The translations under genes were made by a program, and so were the position numbers. A stretch of 64,000 nt of DNA from an uncultured Prochlorococcus sp. (GTDB lineage Bacteria; Cyanobacteriota; Cyanobacteriia; PCC-6307; Cyanobiaceae). The stretch spans positions 1 to 64,000 of the forward strand of contig CACJUL010000004.1 of NCBI GenBank assembly GCA_902596585.1, in the 5' to 3' direction. Under the pieces are notes generated by a model that was not told the origin of the DNA, ran no database searches, and saw only the letters and a list, made by a program, of their open reading frames with translations. How positions within the stretch are numbered: position 1 is the stretch's first letter; each line of letters opens with the position of its first letter. Shown here piece after piece: positions 19,208 to 29,814 of this stretch.

Positions 19208-20731
19208 TCAATTAACCCAAGATCCATGAAGGCCATGAGGAATTGAAATGGGTAATTCATAAACAGCTAATTCTTTTAAGTCTTTTGCGTCTAATATCAC
19301 TAAATCGCTTCCTCTTCTTTCTCCGTTCCATAGAAGTATAAATAAAAATCCCTCATCTTCTTTTGAAGAGTTTTCTGATGGAACCATAATTGGTTCACTA
19401 ACAAATCCACTTGGACCTGCTGACCAAGAAATCTCTTCCTTAGAAATTAAATTTATTTTTTTTATTGCTTGAAGTGGAGCGTTACCAAGCTTTTGGGATG
19501 TGCTTGCCATCCAACTAAAAGTTGCTTTTAATCCTAAGTTTTTAGGATTAACAACAGCAAATTCACAACATTGTTCACTGAAAGTTTCAAGTTCACAATT
19601 TTTTGTCTTTAGATCGATAATTGATCTTTTCAGTTTTCCTTCTGGATATTTATCAAAGTCAATATCCCTAAAATTCTCGTCTGGACCAACTGATGGGAAA
19701 TCATCATAAAAAATACTATCTAATACGATTTTGGAATCTTTTTCAAATGCATTTACATGATGAAAAACGAATCCTTCTGGAGCATCTATCGTTAAAGGAG
19801 GTTGTCCCCTAAATAATCCACTTTCTCTGGGAATGATAAAAAACTTTGCCTTTTTATTTGGGTTTGACTTTAGACATTGTGCTGCTCCTCTTTGACCCAT
19901 TACAAATGGAAGAGGATTAAAATCAATAGCATTCTGTAAAAATATTGCCCAATTAGTTGTGATTGCGAAATCATGAAGAAATGCAAAGCCATTAAAGGTA
20001 TCTTTTCTGTCAAAAATGAGCTCTCCAGAATTTGTACCAGCATTATTAAATTCCATTAATCTAATGGTACTTTTTGGCCCGGTTTGTACTCCAAAAGTGA
20101 CTAAAAGTTCTGAAGATGCATTTGAGTTTAGGTCTGTTTTGGGATGAGCACTGAATGCTTCGTTAGGCTTGAGTACCCCTTTTAATGTTGTTAAACCAAT
20201 AGTGTCAAGACTATCAGGATCCATTGCATGTGGACCTGCTGCTTCCCATAATGCGAGAATTTCATCTCCTAATTTAATGACGTGTGTATTAGCGATATTC
20301 TTGAATTTTAGATCTAATGCATTATTTAAAATTCCTCCATTTTTTTGTGTGCCAAAAACACCTCTATAAATAAATTTATCTATTTTTTCTTCTTCCAAAT
20401 AGCCTTTAGTTTTAACAAATCTATTTGTTAAGAATGGCTGACCATTTTCGAATTTTATGGATGTTATCATTCCATCACCATCAAATGGATGATGAACCCA
20501 TTGTCCACCTCTCTCTAATATTCCTGGTCCATTTCTTAATAATGTTCCATTTAGATTTTTAATATTATTACCTTTGCAAATTTTTAGAGGCTCTTTAGTG
20601 AGCTCCTTTTCTACATTTTGATAAGCACTTGACCAATCTTCTTTATTAAAAATTTTAAATTTATCAATTTTTTTATCTTGTAAATTAGTCACAACAAAAT
20701 AATCATTTTCTCTATCATCGCCAAAAATCAA
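19208..20731 (-). CDS. Carotenoid oxygenase (carotenoid/apocarotenoid cleavage dioxygenase family)
   Basis: A 507-residue beta-propeller enzyme of the RPE65/CCD family, which uses ferrous iron held by four histidines to cleave carotenoids or apocarotenoids. The four can be placed in AFSAHPKTD, AFLHDFAIT, FVFHHVNAF and IPHGLHGSWV. The N-terminal LNGTLLRNGPGILERGG and HPFDGDGMI are classic family motifs. The substrate (apocarotenoid or full-length carotenoid) is unknown. Converges with rdgB at a 2-bp gap and lies downstream of hisB on the same strand. Confidence 0.93.
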   Translation of the reverse strand: MIFGDDRENDYFVVTNLQDKKIDKFKIFNKEDWSSAYQNVEKELTKEPLKICKGNNIKNLNGTLLRNGPGILERGGQWVHHPFDGDGMITSIKFENGQPFLTNRFVKTKGYLEEEKIDKFIYRGVFGTQKNGGILNNALDLKFKNIANTHVIKLGDEILALWEAAGPHAMDPDSLDTIGLTTLKGVLKPNEAFSAHPKTDLNSNASSELLVTFGVQTGPKSTIRLMEFNNAGTNSGELIFDRKDTFNGFAFLHDFAITTNWAIFLQNAIDFNPLPFVMGQRGAAQCLKSNPNKKAKFFIIPRESGLFRGQPPLTIDAPEGFVFHHVNAFEKDSKIVLDSIFYDDFPSVGPDENFRDIDFDKYPEGKLKRSIIDLKTKNCELETFSEQCCEFAVVNPKNLGLKATFSWMASTSQKLGNAPLQAIKKINLISKEEISWSAGPSGFVSEPIMVPSENSSKEDEGFLFILLWNGERRGSDLVILDAKDLKELAVYELPISIPHGLHGSWVN

Positions 20732-20764
20732 TTAAATTGTGGCTGATTCGAAAAAATTCCTATT

Positions 20765-21370
20765 TTATTGTTTTTCTAACATTCCTTTACTGCTTGGAAT
20801 TGAATCAGATCTTCTTGGATCTATTTCGGTAGCCATTCTCATTGATCTTGAAAAAGCTTTAAAGCACGCCTCAACTATATGATGTGAATTACTTCCTCGT
20901 ATTTGATTAATATGCAGAGTAATACCGCTGTTATTTACGAAGGCAATAAAAAACTCTCTTACTAGTTCAGTATCATAATTTCCTATTCTAGGGGCTTTTA
21001 ATTGAAGATCATAAGATAGGTGCGGTCTACCAGAGCAGTCTAAAGTGACTTGAACTAATGCTTCATCTAATGGAGCAAAGAAATGTCCAAATCTGCTTAT
21101 TCCTTTTCTTTCTCCTAAGGCTTTTGAGAATGCCTTGCCTAATGCGATTCCTACATCTTCATTTGTATGGTGATCATCAATATGGGTATCTCCAATTGCT
21201 TTTATTTTTAAATCGAACAAACCATGACTGGATATTTGATGAAGCATATGATCTAAGAATGGTATCCCGGTATCAATCTCAGAAATTCCATTTCCATCTA
21301 AGTTTATAAATACAGAAATATCTGTTTCATTAGTTTTTCTTTTTATTTCAGATTGCCTTAGAGATGACAT
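20765..21370 (-). CDS. hisB: Imidazoleglycerol-phosphate dehydratase HisB
   Basis: HisB catalyses the sixth step of histidine synthesis, dehydrating imidazoleglycerol phosphate. The 201-residue single-domain form is usual in cyanobacteria. Diagnostic motifs are [20 protein letters not shown], the metal-binding [10 protein letters not shown], and [14 protein letters not shown]. It lies between fabI (20 bp upstream) and the carotenoid oxygenase gene on the same strand, suggesting a shared transcript. Confidence 0.97.
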   Translation of the reverse strand: MSSLRQSEIKRKTNETDISVFINLDGNGISEIDTGIPFLDHMLHQISSHGLFDLKIKAIGDTHIDDHHTNEDVGIALGKAFSKALGERKGISRFGHFFAPLDEALVQVTLDCSGRPHLSYDLQLKAPRIGNYDTELVREFFIAFVNNSGITLHINQIRGSNSHHIVEACFKAFSRSMRMATEIDPRRSDSIPSSKGMLEKQ

Positions 21371-21390
21371 TTTTATGCAAAATACTTAGT

Positions 21391-22173
21391 TTACATTCCA
21401 TTAATGCAGTAACCCGCATCAACATAAATTGTTTGGCCTGAAATACCGCTAGAGAGATCACTTAATAAAAAAGCAGCTGTATTACCTACTTCTTTTTGAG
21501 TGACTGTTCTGCGTAAAGGAGCCTTTTCTTCAACATTGTGAATCATATCTAAAATGCCACCTATAGCAGAACTCGCAAGTGTTCTTATAGGCCCAGCACT
21601 TATTGCGTTAACTCTGACTTGTTTTTCGGGACCAAGTTCTGCAGAAAGATATCTTACTGAAGCTTCTAACGCTGCTTTAGCAACTCCCATCACGTTATAG
21701 TTAGGAATCGCCCTTTCTGAACCTAAATAGGTTAATGAGACAACTCCAGCACCATCACTAAAAAGTGGTTTTGCTGCTTTACATAAAGGTGCTAACGAAT
21801 ACGCACTTATATTAAGAGCCCTATCAAAACCCTCTGAAGTGGTAGCACTATAATCTCCAATCAATTCATCGCGTCCTGCAAATGCTAGGCAGTGAACTAA
21901 TCCGTCAATTTGCCCCCAATTGTCTTTTATATTTTTAAATATTTCTTCAATTTGAGCTGGATTTTGAACATCAAGTGGCAAAAATAAAGATGGGTTTAAA
22001 GGTTCAGTTAGTTCTCTAACTTTAGACTCGAATCTTCCCTTATCATCAGGCAAATATGTGATTCCAAGTTCTGCGCCAGCTTTTGAAAGTTGTTGAGCGA
22101 TTCCCCATGCTATTGAACGATTGTTGGCAATTCCCGTAACAAGAATTTTTTTGCCAGTTAGATTTAGAAGCAT
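21391..22173 (-). CDS. fabI: Enoyl-[acyl-carrier-protein] reductase FabI
   Basis: FabI reduces enoyl-ACP in the last step of each fatty acid elongation cycle. This 260-residue SDR-fold protein has the nucleotide-binding start GKKILVTGIANNRSIAWGIA, the YNVMGVAKAALE segment with the Y-x6-K catalytic pair, and C-terminal GISGQTIYVDAGYCINGM. Length and motifs are normal for the family. Confidence 0.96.
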   Translation of the reverse strand: MLLNLTGKKILVTGIANNRSIAWGIAQQLSKAGAELGITYLPDDKGRFESKVRELTEPLNPSLFLPLDVQNPAQIEEIFKNIKDNWGQIDGLVHCLAFAGRDELIGDYSATTSEGFDRALNISAYSLAPLCKAAKPLFSDGAGVVSLTYLGSERAIPNYNVMGVAKAALEASVRYLSAELGPEKQVRVNAISAGPIRTLASSAIGGILDMIHNVEEKAPLRRTVTQKEVGNTAAFLLSDLSSGISGQTIYVDAGYCINGM

Positions 22174-22272
22174 TTTGTTTATTATTTCTATTATTCTCCT
22201 ATATAAAAGTACCTATCTTTACGGATTACTGCAAAATATACAATAATTTTCAAATATCAAAGAATTTTTAAC

Positions 22273-22872
22273 TTGAACATGGTAAGAACAAATTCTATGG
22301 TTTTGGAATTAGGTTTTCAATTAACGAATTTCGAAATGTTAAATGCTAATTCTTCAGAAAATGAATATTTCAATTCTAATAATCTAGATAATCGGCATTT
22401 ACTTTTAATGTTTATTTGTGCCCATTGCCCATTTGTTAAATATATTGAGAATCAAATTTTCGCCTTAAGTAAAGAAATTGCAAATACAGTTCAAACAGTT
22501 GCAATTTCCAGTAATGATATTGGGACTCATCCTTCAGATTCTCCTAAAAATTTGAGATTGCAGGCACAAACACAGGGATGGAGTTTTCCTTATCTATACG
22601 ATGAAAATCAAAATTTTGCTAAGGAATTAAAAGCGGCTTGCACCCCAGATTTTTATCTTTTTTCAAATGAAGGAAATGGTGATTTTTCATTGTATTATCA
22701 TGGTCAATTAGACGATAGTAGACCAGGTAATAATATCCCTCTATCTGGAAAAGATTTGCGCTCTGCTGTAAAAGATTTGAATCAAAATAATTCTTATCCT
22801 TCAAATCAGATGCCTTCTTTGGGTTGCAATATAAAATGGACTCCTGGTAAAGAACCAAGTTGGTTTAAATGA
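22273..22872 (+). CDS. Thioredoxin-fold peroxiredoxin-like protein (PRX-like1 type)
   Basis: A 199-residue (TTG start at 22273) or 197-residue (ATG at 22279) thioredoxin-fold protein. It has CAHCPFVKYIE (C49 and C52), the motif of the PRX-like1 group, and a third conserved cysteine, C123 in AACTPDFYLF, that may resolve the active site. IPLSGKDLRSAV near the C-terminus also fits the group. No signal peptide is evident. The role is probably peroxide or disulfide handling; the physiological substrate is unknown. It is upstream of a DegT aminotransferase with a 51-bp gap. Confidence 0.82.
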   Translation: MNMVRTNSMVLELGFQLTNFEMLNANSSENEYFNSNNLDNRHLLLMFICAHCPFVKYIENQIFALSKEIANTVQTVAISSNDIGTHPSDSPKNLRLQAQTQGWSFPYLYDENQNFAKELKAACTPDFYLFSNEGNGDFSLYYHGQLDDSRPGNNIPLSGKDLRSAVKDLNQNNSYPSNQMPSLGCNIKWTPGKEPSWFK

Positions 22873-22923
22873 ATTAAAAATTTTTTACCCATAGAAATAT
22901 GGTTTAGGGTTAATATATTTATT

Positions 22924-24129
22924 ATGCAGATACCTCCATTTACTTTAAATAGGCAGTACCACGAAATTGGCTCAGAAATTGAGAGTGAGGTTTTTAAAGT
23001 TTTAAAAGAGGGTAAGTATATTGGAGGACATGAAATTGCCAAATTTGAGGAGAGTTTTTCAAATCTGATTGGTGTTGAAAATACTATTGGATGTAATAGT
23101 GGAACTGATGCTTTAGTATTAGCTTTGCGCGCATTAGATATTGGTCCGGGTGATGAAGTTATTACCTCATCTTTTAGCTTTTTTGCAACTGCAGAGGCTA
23201 TTAGTGCAGTTGGTGCTAATCCTGTTTTGGTAGATATAGATCCAGAAACTTATCTCATTAATACTGAACTGATAGAAGAAGAAATAAATTCTAATACCAA
23301 GGCAATTATGCCAGTTCATCTATTTGGTAATGCAGTGAATATGACCTTAATAAAATCTTTGGCCAAGAAATATGATTTAAAAGTAATCGAAGATTGTGCT
23401 CAGGCAACATGCACAATGTGGGAAAATTCTAAAGTTGGTAGTATCGGTGATATAGGCTGTTTTAGCTTTTTCCCTACTAAAAATTTAGGAGCTGCTGGAG
23501 ATGGTGGAGCAGTAACAACTTCAGATCAGAAGATTGCAAAAAAAATTAGAGAACTGGCTGTACATGGCAGTCCAATAAGATATCATCATACCCAAATTGG
23601 ATATAACAGCAGACTTGATACCATTCAAGCTGCCATATTAAACATTAAAATTAAATATATTTCTAAGTGGATTAATAATCGCCAAAAAATTGCTAATAAT
23701 TACCTTGATTTATTAGAAAAAAATACATTTATTAGTTTTCCAAAAATTAGCTCTGATTCAATTACCCATTCTTGGAATCAATTTGTCATCAAATTAAGAA
23801 ACGATAAATATTTTTTAAATGAAGATTTTTCAAATTTATTTGATACTGATTGCAAAAAATACTATTCCTTGAGGAATTTGGTAAAACAACAACTTTTTGA
23901 AAAAGGTATTAATTCAATTATTTACTATCCAATTCCAATACACGCACAAATAGCTTACAAAAATAAAAATTTTTCTAGAACAAAACTCATTAACACAGAG
24001 AGAATTTGTACAGAAGTTCTTAGTCTTCCAATGTTCCCTGAAATTTCTTATGAAGAACAAGTTTATGTAGCAGAAAATTTAAATAAAGTTTTAAAGAATT
24101 GTATAGAGGAAATTCAAATTTCAGCATAA
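22924..24129 (+). CDS. DegT/DnrJ/EryC1/StrS family aminotransferase
   Basis: A 401-residue PLP enzyme of the sugar aminotransferase family. IGCNSGTDALVLALRALDIGPGDEV and DCAQATCT are diagnostic, and the PLP lysine sits in FSFFPTKNLGAAGDGGAVTT. Relatives transaminate keto-sugar nucleotides for surface polysaccharides or act as regulators. No other nucleotide-sugar gene is next to it, so the substrate is unknown. Its 3' end overlaps the convergent photolyase gene by 16 nt. Confidence 0.88.
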   Translation: MQIPPFTLNRQYHEIGSEIESEVFKVLKEGKYIGGHEIAKFEESFSNLIGVENTIGCNSGTDALVLALRALDIGPGDEVITSSFSFFATAEAISAVGANPVLVDIDPETYLINTELIEEEINSNTKAIMPVHLFGNAVNMTLIKSLAKKYDLKVIEDCAQATCTMWENSKVGSIGDIGCFSFFPTKNLGAAGDGGAVTTSDQKIAKKIRELAVHGSPIRYHHTQIGYNSRLDTIQAAILNIKIKYISKWINNRQKIANNYLDLLEKNTFISFPKISSDSITHSWNQFVIKLRNDKYFLNEDFSNLFDTDCKKYYSLRNLVKQQLFEKGINSIIYYPIPIHAQIAYKNKNFSRTKLINTERICTEVLSLPMFPEISYEEQVYVAENLNKVLKNCIEEIQISA

Positions 24130-25547
24130 AGTGATTTAAATAATCTTTGTTGTATGTTGTGATTGACAATAGGGCTTGAATAATTATTTTTTTCTAAATT
24201 AGATATCTCGCCATTTAATAATTCTGAATTTGACACTTTAGATAATTCAGGAATCCAAAATTTTATATATTCGCAAATAGGATCAAATTTTTTTGCTTGG
24301 GTATATGGATTAAAAATTCTAAGAGGTTTTGGATCCATACCGCTACTGGCGCTCCACTGCCATCCCCCATTATTTGCAGCTAAGTCTCCATCAACCAAAG
24401 TCTCCATAAATTTTTTCTCGCCCATTTGCCAATTGCATATAAGATCTTTTACCAGAAATGAAGCGACTATCATCCTACATCTGTTATGCATCCAGCCAGT
24501 ACTATTTAGTTGACGCATTGCAGCATCAACTATAGGTACCCCTGTCTCTCCGTTGCTCCAATGCTGAAACCATTCATTATTGTTTTGCCATGGAAAGTGA
24601 TCCCATTTTTTTCTATATGGACCTTTCTCTAGCTCTGGGAAATGGAATAAGCAATGTTGATAAAATTCACGCCAAACAAGTTCTTTTTGCCAAGTTTCAA
24701 TTGATAGATAATTTCCTTGATTCTCCAAATCTGAATTTAAATTTAATGTGGCGTTCCAAACTTTTCTAATGCTGATGGTGCCGAATCTGAGAGATGCACT
24801 TAGAAAAGATGTCCCATTATGGGAAGGAAAATCTCGTGCAGAATTGTAAGAATATATTTTTTTTTCGTTAATGAAGTTTTCTAATAATGTTTCTGCAGCA
24901 TTCTCTCCAGGTCTACATGGACAAATATTCGAACCAGGAAATTTGATATTTTTGATAAATTTCTCTAGAACCGAATCAGATGAATTTATTGTCTTATCTT
25001 TGAGTTTATTATCTATATCTTTAAACTGGAAAACAACTTTATCTTGTTCATATGAACCTAATAAATTCATTTTTGATTTAAGGTTTTTATAAAAAGGGCC
25101 ATAAACTGAATAAGGATTATTATTTCCTGAAAATATTTTTAAAGGTTCTACTAATAAGTGATCCCAAGTTTCAATAACTTGTATATTTTGTTCTTTTAAA
25201 TTTTTTTTTATTTGTAAATCGCGATTAATCTCATGAGGTTCAATTGATCTATTCCAAAAAACAAATTTAGCATCTATTTTCTTTGCTAATTGAGGAATTA
25301 TTAATACCGGATCTCCTTCTCCTATAACTAATCTACTACCCATTTTTTCCCAATTATTTCCTAATTCTTGTAGTGAATTTCCTAGAAACCAAGCTCTTGA
25401 ACTTGCATTGAAATCATGTGAGTAATTTTTATCAAATACATAAGTTGAAGTAATAGCATTTGATAATGAAAAAGCTTTGATTAAAGCTTGATTATCAAAT
25501 ATTCTTAAATCCTTTCTATGCCAAAAAAGTATTCTAGGTTTATTCAT
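24114..25547 (-). CDS. phrA: Deoxyribodipyrimidine photolyase (CPD photolyase, class I)
   Basis: A 477-residue light-driven DNA repair enzyme. The N-terminal antenna-binding domain begins RILFWHRKDLRIFDNQAL. The C-terminal FAD domain has WREFYQHCLFHFPE, GVPIVDAAMRQLNSTGWMHN, LVDGDLAANNGGWQWSASSG and FNPYTQAKKFD, all typical of class I CPD photolyases. It shares a TAATG stop/start junction with the upstream NUDIX gene, so the two are likely cotranscribed. A cryptochrome is less likely given the intact photolyase motifs. Confidence 0.94.
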   Translation of the reverse strand: MNKPRILFWHRKDLRIFDNQALIKAFSLSNAITSTYVFDKNYSHDFNASSRAWFLGNSLQELGNNWEKMGSRLVIGEGDPVLIIPQLAKKIDAKFVFWNRSIEPHEINRDLQIKKNLKEQNIQVIETWDHLLVEPLKIFSGNNNPYSVYGPFYKNLKSKMNLLGSYEQDKVVFQFKDIDNKLKDKTINSSDSVLEKFIKNIKFPGSNICPCRPGENAAETLLENFINEKKIYSYNSARDFPSHNGTSFLSASLRFGTISIRKVWNATLNLNSDLENQGNYLSIETWQKELVWREFYQHCLFHFPELEKGPYRKKWDHFPWQNNNEWFQHWSNGETGVPIVDAAMRQLNSTGWMHNRCRMIVASFLVKDLICNWQMGEKKFMETLVDGDLAANNGGWQWSASSGMDPKPLRIFNPYTQAKKFDPICEYIKFWIPELSKVSNSELLNGEISNLEKNNYSSPIVNHNIQQRLFKSLYAEI

Positions 25548-26107
25548 TATTTATCTAAAAATTGTTTAGCTCTAAACCAAGCCGTAACGGTTTTTGCGTC
25601 AAGAATTTCATCCCCACTAGAAATAAGATTATCTAGTTCGTCTGGATCTAAAATTAATACTTCTATATCTTCATCTAAATCACCTTTAACCTCGGAATTG
25701 AGTTTTTTTAAATCACGGGCTAAAAATAAATAAATTTCTTCATCTGCATAACCAGGAGCAGGGACAAGAGTTCCTAGTTCATCCCATTTGTTTGCACTGA
25801 ATCCAGTCTCCTCTTGTATTTCTCTTTGAATTGAATTAATAGGAGTTTCACCTATTTCTAATGTTCCTGCTGGAAATTCTAATAAATATCTTGAAACAGC
25901 AAATCTATATTGCCGAAGAATGATAACTTTATTGTCTTTTGTAATAGGTACGGCTAATGCTGCCCCAGGATGCTTAATGTATCCATATTCACCTTCATGT
26001 CCATTTGGAAGCTCAATTCTATTTATTTCGAAACTAAATTTTTTTGACTTTAACTCAGATATTTTTTCTTTAAAAATTGATTTTCTTATAAGGTTTTTAT
26101 TGCCCAT
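25547..26107 (-). CDS. NUDIX hydrolase, ADP-ribose pyrophosphatase-like
   Basis: A 186-residue NUDIX protein with the full Nudix box in GTLEIGETPINSIQREIQEE followed by TGF. An upstream ILRQYRFAVSRYLLEFPAGTL stretch is typical of ADP-ribose or nucleoside-diphosphate-sugar pyrophosphatases. ADP-ribose is the most likely substrate by family, not proven. Its stop codon overlaps the photolyase ATG by one base, indicating translational coupling. Confidence 0.88.
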   Translation of the reverse strand: MGNKNLIRKSIFKEKISELKSKKFSFEINRIELPNGHEGEYGYIKHPGAALAVPITKDNKVIILRQYRFAVSRYLLEFPAGTLEIGETPINSIQREIQEETGFSANKWDELGTLVPAPGYADEEIYLFLARDLKKLNSEVKGDLDEDIEVLILDPDELDNLISSGDEILDAKTVTAWFRAKQFLDK

Positions 26108-26158
26108 AATTTTTAAATAAAAACAGCTTAACAGTTATTTTTTGGTTTTGTAAATCAT

Positions 26159-26734
26159 TTATATAGACCATTTTGGAGCATCAAACTTTGTGATTTTTTG
26201 GCTTCTACTTAAGATTTCAGATAGTGGCGTAATAACAAAATTACGATTCATGAATCTAGGGTGAGGTAATGTTAATTCCTCGTCAACCATATGAAAATCT
26301 TCCCACCAAAGAATATCTAAATCGAGACATCTTGATAGCCATTTCTTGCCTTTTGGCGTCTCTTTTCGCCCGAAAAATCTCTCTAACTTTTTTAGCTCTT
26401 TTAGAAGTAATTTAGCTTTTTTATTTGATGGTTGTGGGAAAGAATTACTTTTTATAAGTAATAGAGTATTTAAATAATTTGGCTGCTCATTATCAACACC
26501 ATGGGGTAAAGTCTCATAAATTGAAGACCAAATAAAGTTTGCATGAAATTTGCTTTTCTCTTCTTTTTTTTTGTTAGAACTATCTCCCCACTTATTTATT
26601 GTTTCCTCTATTTTTGGTTTGCAAATAAATAGTGACTCAAGAGGGCTTCCGAATTTACTATCAATATTTGCTCCAAGGGATATACATAGTCCATTTTTGA
26701 TATTAAGATTTGATAATTCCACTACAAAAAACAA
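26159..26734 (-). CDS. folK: 6-hydroxymethyl-7,8-dihydropterin pyrophosphokinase FolK
   Basis: FolK transfers pyrophosphate from ATP to the pterin in folate synthesis. The 191-residue protein has [19 protein letters not shown] near the N-terminus, [26 protein letters not shown] and the active-site [18 protein letters not shown], the HPPK signature. It is slightly longer than the E. coli enzyme because of a lysine-rich insert near residue 50. Divergent from chlD with a 36-bp gap. Confidence 0.93.
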   Translation of the reverse strand: MFFVVELSNLNIKNGLCISLGANIDSKFGSPLESLFICKPKIEETINKWGDSSNKKKEEKSKFHANFIWSSIYETLPHGVDNEQPNYLNTLLLIKSNSFPQPSNKKAKLLLKELKKLERFFGRKETPKGKKWLSRCLDLDILWWEDFHMVDEELTLPHPRFMNRNFVITPLSEILSRSQKITKFDAPKWSI

Positions 26735-26770
26735 AGTTATTGGATAAATTCTATATCAGGCATTTTTAAA

Positions 26771-28954
26771 GTGATTTTGAACCCCGAACTTAAAGAGAAA
26801 GGAGAAATAAAAGATTTAATGAAGTCAAAGGATTCATTTAGAGCTTTCCCTTTGGCAGCAATTACAGGTCATAGTTTATTGAAATTGTCTTTGCTTCTAG
26901 CAGCAGTTGACCCAAGTTTAGGAGGGGTGATTATTGCTGGAGGAAGAGGTACTGGTAAGTCAGTATTAGCAAGGGGTTTGCATACGTTGCTCCCTCCCAT
27001 TGAGGTATTAGATAATGAGTCATTACTGGAAAAACTAACTAAGATAAATAGCAATACTTCATTAAGACCAATTGGTAGGAATTTAGATCCCGATAAACCA
27101 GAAGAATGGGATATTAGTACTAATAAATTGTTAGAGCAGGTAATTGGAAGTGATTATTTTAATCAAATTGAAGAAATTCCAAAAAAAGTAAGAGAGGCTC
27201 CATTTATTCAAGTTCCTATTGGAATAACTGAAGACAGACTTGTTGGATCAATTGACGTTGCTGCCTCATTAAGTACGGGAGAACAAGTTTTTCAACCTGG
27301 GATTTTGGCAGAGGCGCATAGAGGTGTTCTTTATGTAGATGACATAAATCTATTGGATGATGGTATTGTGAATTTAATTCTCGAAGCTACAGGAAGAGAG
27401 AAAAATAATATTGAGAGAGATGGTTTAAGCCTCTCTCATCCTTGCAAGTCACTTTTAATAGCAACTTATAATCCTGAAGAAGGTGCTTTAAGAGATCATG
27501 TTTTAGATCGTTTTGCGATTGTGCTTTCCGCAGATCAATCTATTGATAATGCCCAAAGAGTTGAGATTACAAAATCTGTCTTATCACATGCAGAAAACAA
27601 TATTAAATTTTCAGAAAAATGGTCCGAAGAATCTGATAATTTATCCACTCAATTAATTTTGGCAAGGCAATGGTTAAAGGATGTCAAGATAACAAAAGAG
27701 CAAATAACCTACTTAGTGAATGAAGCCCTCAGAGGAGGAGTAGAAGGGCATAGATCAGAATTATTTGCAGTAAAAGTAGCAAAGGCTAATGCGGCTCTTC
27801 GAGGTGATGAAAATGTAAATTCTGAAGACTTAAAAGTAGCAGTAAGATTAGTTATTCTTCCAAGAGCGATGCAAATACCTCCAGAAGATGATGATATTCA
27901 ACCCCCTCCTCCCGAAGACCAGAGTCCGCCACCTCCTCCTCAATCAAATAATGATGATTCTGAACCTGAGGCTAATGAAAATGATAATAATCAAGAGCAA
28001 GAACAAGAAGAAGATAGTTCTGATGGAGAAGAAGAATCCACTCCAGAAATACCGGAAGAATTTATATTAGATCCTGAAGCCTGTATGGTTGATCCAGATT
28101 TACTACTTTTTTCATCAGCTAAGGCAAAAGCAGGAAATAGTGGAAGTAGATCAGTAATATTTAGTGACAGTAGAGGTAGATATGTAAAACCCATAATTCC
28201 AAGAGGTAAAGTAAAAAGAATTGCGGTAGATGCAACTCTTCGAGCTGCCGCTCCCTATCAGAAATCAAGACGATTAAGGAACCCCAATAAATCTATAGTT
28301 ATCGAAGAGAATGATTTCAGGGCGAAACTTCTTCAAAAAAAAGCTGGTGCTTTAGTTATTTTTCTTGTTGATGCAAGTGGTTCTATGGCACTCAATAGAA
28401 TGCAAAGTGCTAAAGGTGCAGTAATAAGACTTTTAACAGAGGCTTATGAAAATAGAGATGAAGTGGCTTTAATACCCTTCAGAGGTAATCAGGCTGAAGT
28501 ATTATTACCTCCTACAAGATCTATAACTGCAGCAAAAAGAAGACTAGAAACAATGCCTTGCGGAGGTGGATCTCCTTTGGCACATGGTCTAACACAGTCA
28601 GCAAAAGTGGCAAAAAATGCACTTTCCACTGGAGATATAGGTCAAGTTATTGTTGTTGGGATTACTGATGGAAGAGGTAATGTCCCTTTGGGATTATCTT
28701 TAGGCCAAAATGATCTTGATGAAAAAGATAATGAAAATGATAATGTAAATCTAAAGCAAGAGGTTCTTGATATTGCTGCAAAATATCCCATGCTTGGGAT
28801 AAAACTTTTGATAATTGATACGGAAAGAAAATTTATTGCTAGCGGATTTGGTAAGGAATTAGCAGAGGTTGCAAACGGTAAATATGTCCAACTTCCTAAA
28901 GCGACAGATAAAGCTATCGCAGCTATGGCGTTAAATGCGATAAATGAACTCTAA
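26771..28954 (+). CDS. chlD: Magnesium chelatase subunit ChlD
   Basis: ChlD with ChlI and ChlH inserts Mg2+ into protoporphyrin IX, the first committed step of chlorophyll synthesis. The 727-residue protein has an AAA+ domain at the N-terminus ([17 protein letters not shown]), then a proline- and acid-rich linker (about residues 373-430). A C-terminal von Willebrand A domain carries the MIDAS motif [14 protein letters not shown] at 26771 gives this length; ATG at 26819, with AAAGGAG 14 nt before it, is a plausible alternative start that keeps all conserved sequence. Confidence 0.96.
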   Translation: MILNPELKEKGEIKDLMKSKDSFRAFPLAAITGHSLLKLSLLLAAVDPSLGGVIIAGGRGTGKSVLARGLHTLLPPIEVLDNESLLEKLTKINSNTSLRPIGRNLDPDKPEEWDISTNKLLEQVIGSDYFNQIEEIPKKVREAPFIQVPIGITEDRLVGSIDVAASLSTGEQVFQPGILAEAHRGVLYVDDINLLDDGIVNLILEATGREKNNIERDGLSLSHPCKSLLIATYNPEEGALRDHVLDRFAIVLSADQSIDNAQRVEITKSVLSHAENNIKFSEKWSEESDNLSTQLILARQWLKDVKITKEQITYLVNEALRGGVEGHRSELFAVKVAKANAALRGDENVNSEDLKVAVRLVILPRAMQIPPEDDDIQPPPPEDQSPPPPPQSNNDDSEPEANENDNNQEQEQEEDSSDGEEESTPEIPEEFILDPEACMVDPDLLLFSSAKAKAGNSGSRSVIFSDSRGRYVKPIIPRGKVKRIAVDATLRAAAPYQKSRRLRNPNKSIVIEENDFRAKLLQKKAGALVIFLVDASGSMALNRMQSAKGAVIRLLTEAYENRDEVALIPFRGNQAEVLLPPTRSITAAKRRLETMPCGGGSPLAHGLTQSAKVAKNALSTGDIGQVIVVGITDGRGNVPLGLSLGQNDLDEKDNENDNVNLKQEVLDIAAKYPMLGIKLLIIDTERKFIASGFGKELAEVANGKYVQLPKATDKAIAAMALNAINEL

Positions 28955-28963
28955 CTATATAAG

Positions 28964-29809
28964 TTATGGGTAAATTTCATTAAGAAATTTTGAAAGTCCA
29001 ATTGTTAAATCTCTTATAGATTTAGTTAATTCTTTGTCTTTTGTTAACTTTTCAAAATCATTGCTCATATCATCTATTTTATTGGAAATAGATTTTGCAG
29101 CATTTATTGTTGTTTTAATATCATTAAGGGTTTCTTTATCATTGATTGTAGACAAAATATCATTCAAATTATTAGCAGCAATAGTGATTTCTTTGATTAA
29201 AGGTTTCACTCTTATGATTTCTTGCTTTGATAAATAAATAAGTTCATCTAGATTTTCTTGGGTCCTATCAAATTGGTCCATTGATTTAACTATGTTCTCA
29301 ATTAAGTTTTCTTGATTTGATTCTTTTAAAAATTGACTTATTCTATTGGTTACATTCGAAAGACTTGAAAGTTGTTTGCCTGTGATAGTATCTCCCTTAC
29401 AAATAATTAATGAGGAATTACATTCTTCGGATGTAGGTTTTGCTAAATTTTTAGGGATTGTTTTGTCACTGGTTTCTAAAGCGACTTGAACATCTCCTCC
29501 AAGAAATGAATTTGTTACGACCCTTGCGAATGCTGGCCTAGGGAGAATAATTTCAGGATTATTTAGAACTATTTTTGCTTGAATTGATTCATTAGTAAAA
29601 AAGATATCCTCTATTGAACCTACTAATATCCCTCTGTAAGTAACAGGAGATTTTTTTGATAAACCGCTTGCATTATTGAATTCAGCAAAGATGTGCCAAT
29701 TTTTTTTTGATAATTTTACTCCTTTTAGCCAAAAAGAAAAAAATGTGAATATTAAAATTCCTCCTAATAAGGAAAATCCGACAATTGAATCTCGTACACT
29801 TCTACGCAT
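28964..29809 (-). CDS. MlaD/MCE-domain lipid transport protein (TGD2-like)
   Basis: A 281-residue protein with one N-terminal membrane helix (VGFSLLGGILIFTFFSFWL), then an MCE/MlaD domain (FNNASGLSKKSPVTYRGILVG) and a long alpha-helical C-terminal part. Such proteins bind lipids in the periplasm for an ABC importer related to Mla of proteobacteria and to TGD2 of chloroplasts. It directly follows the ATPase gene with a 5-bp gap. The permease (MlaE/TGD1) is not in this window. Confidence 0.86.
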   Translation of the reverse strand: MRRSVRDSIVGFSLLGGILIFTFFSFWLKGVKLSKKNWHIFAEFNNASGLSKKSPVTYRGILVGSIEDIFFTNESIQAKIVLNNPEIILPRPAFARVVTNSFLGGDVQVALETSDKTIPKNLAKPTSEECNSSLIICKGDTITGKQLSSLSNVTNRISQFLKESNQENLIENIVKSMDQFDRTQENLDELIYLSKQEIIRVKPLIKEITIAANNLNDILSTINDKETLNDIKTTINAAKSISNKIDDMSNDFEKLTKDKELTKSIRDLTIGLSKFLNEIYP

Positions 29810-29814
29810 AATGT

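Noticed and set aside
26869-27054. Antisense open frame in chlD
   Set aside because: Shadow of the conserved AAA+ domain coding sequence; no start signal or similarity.
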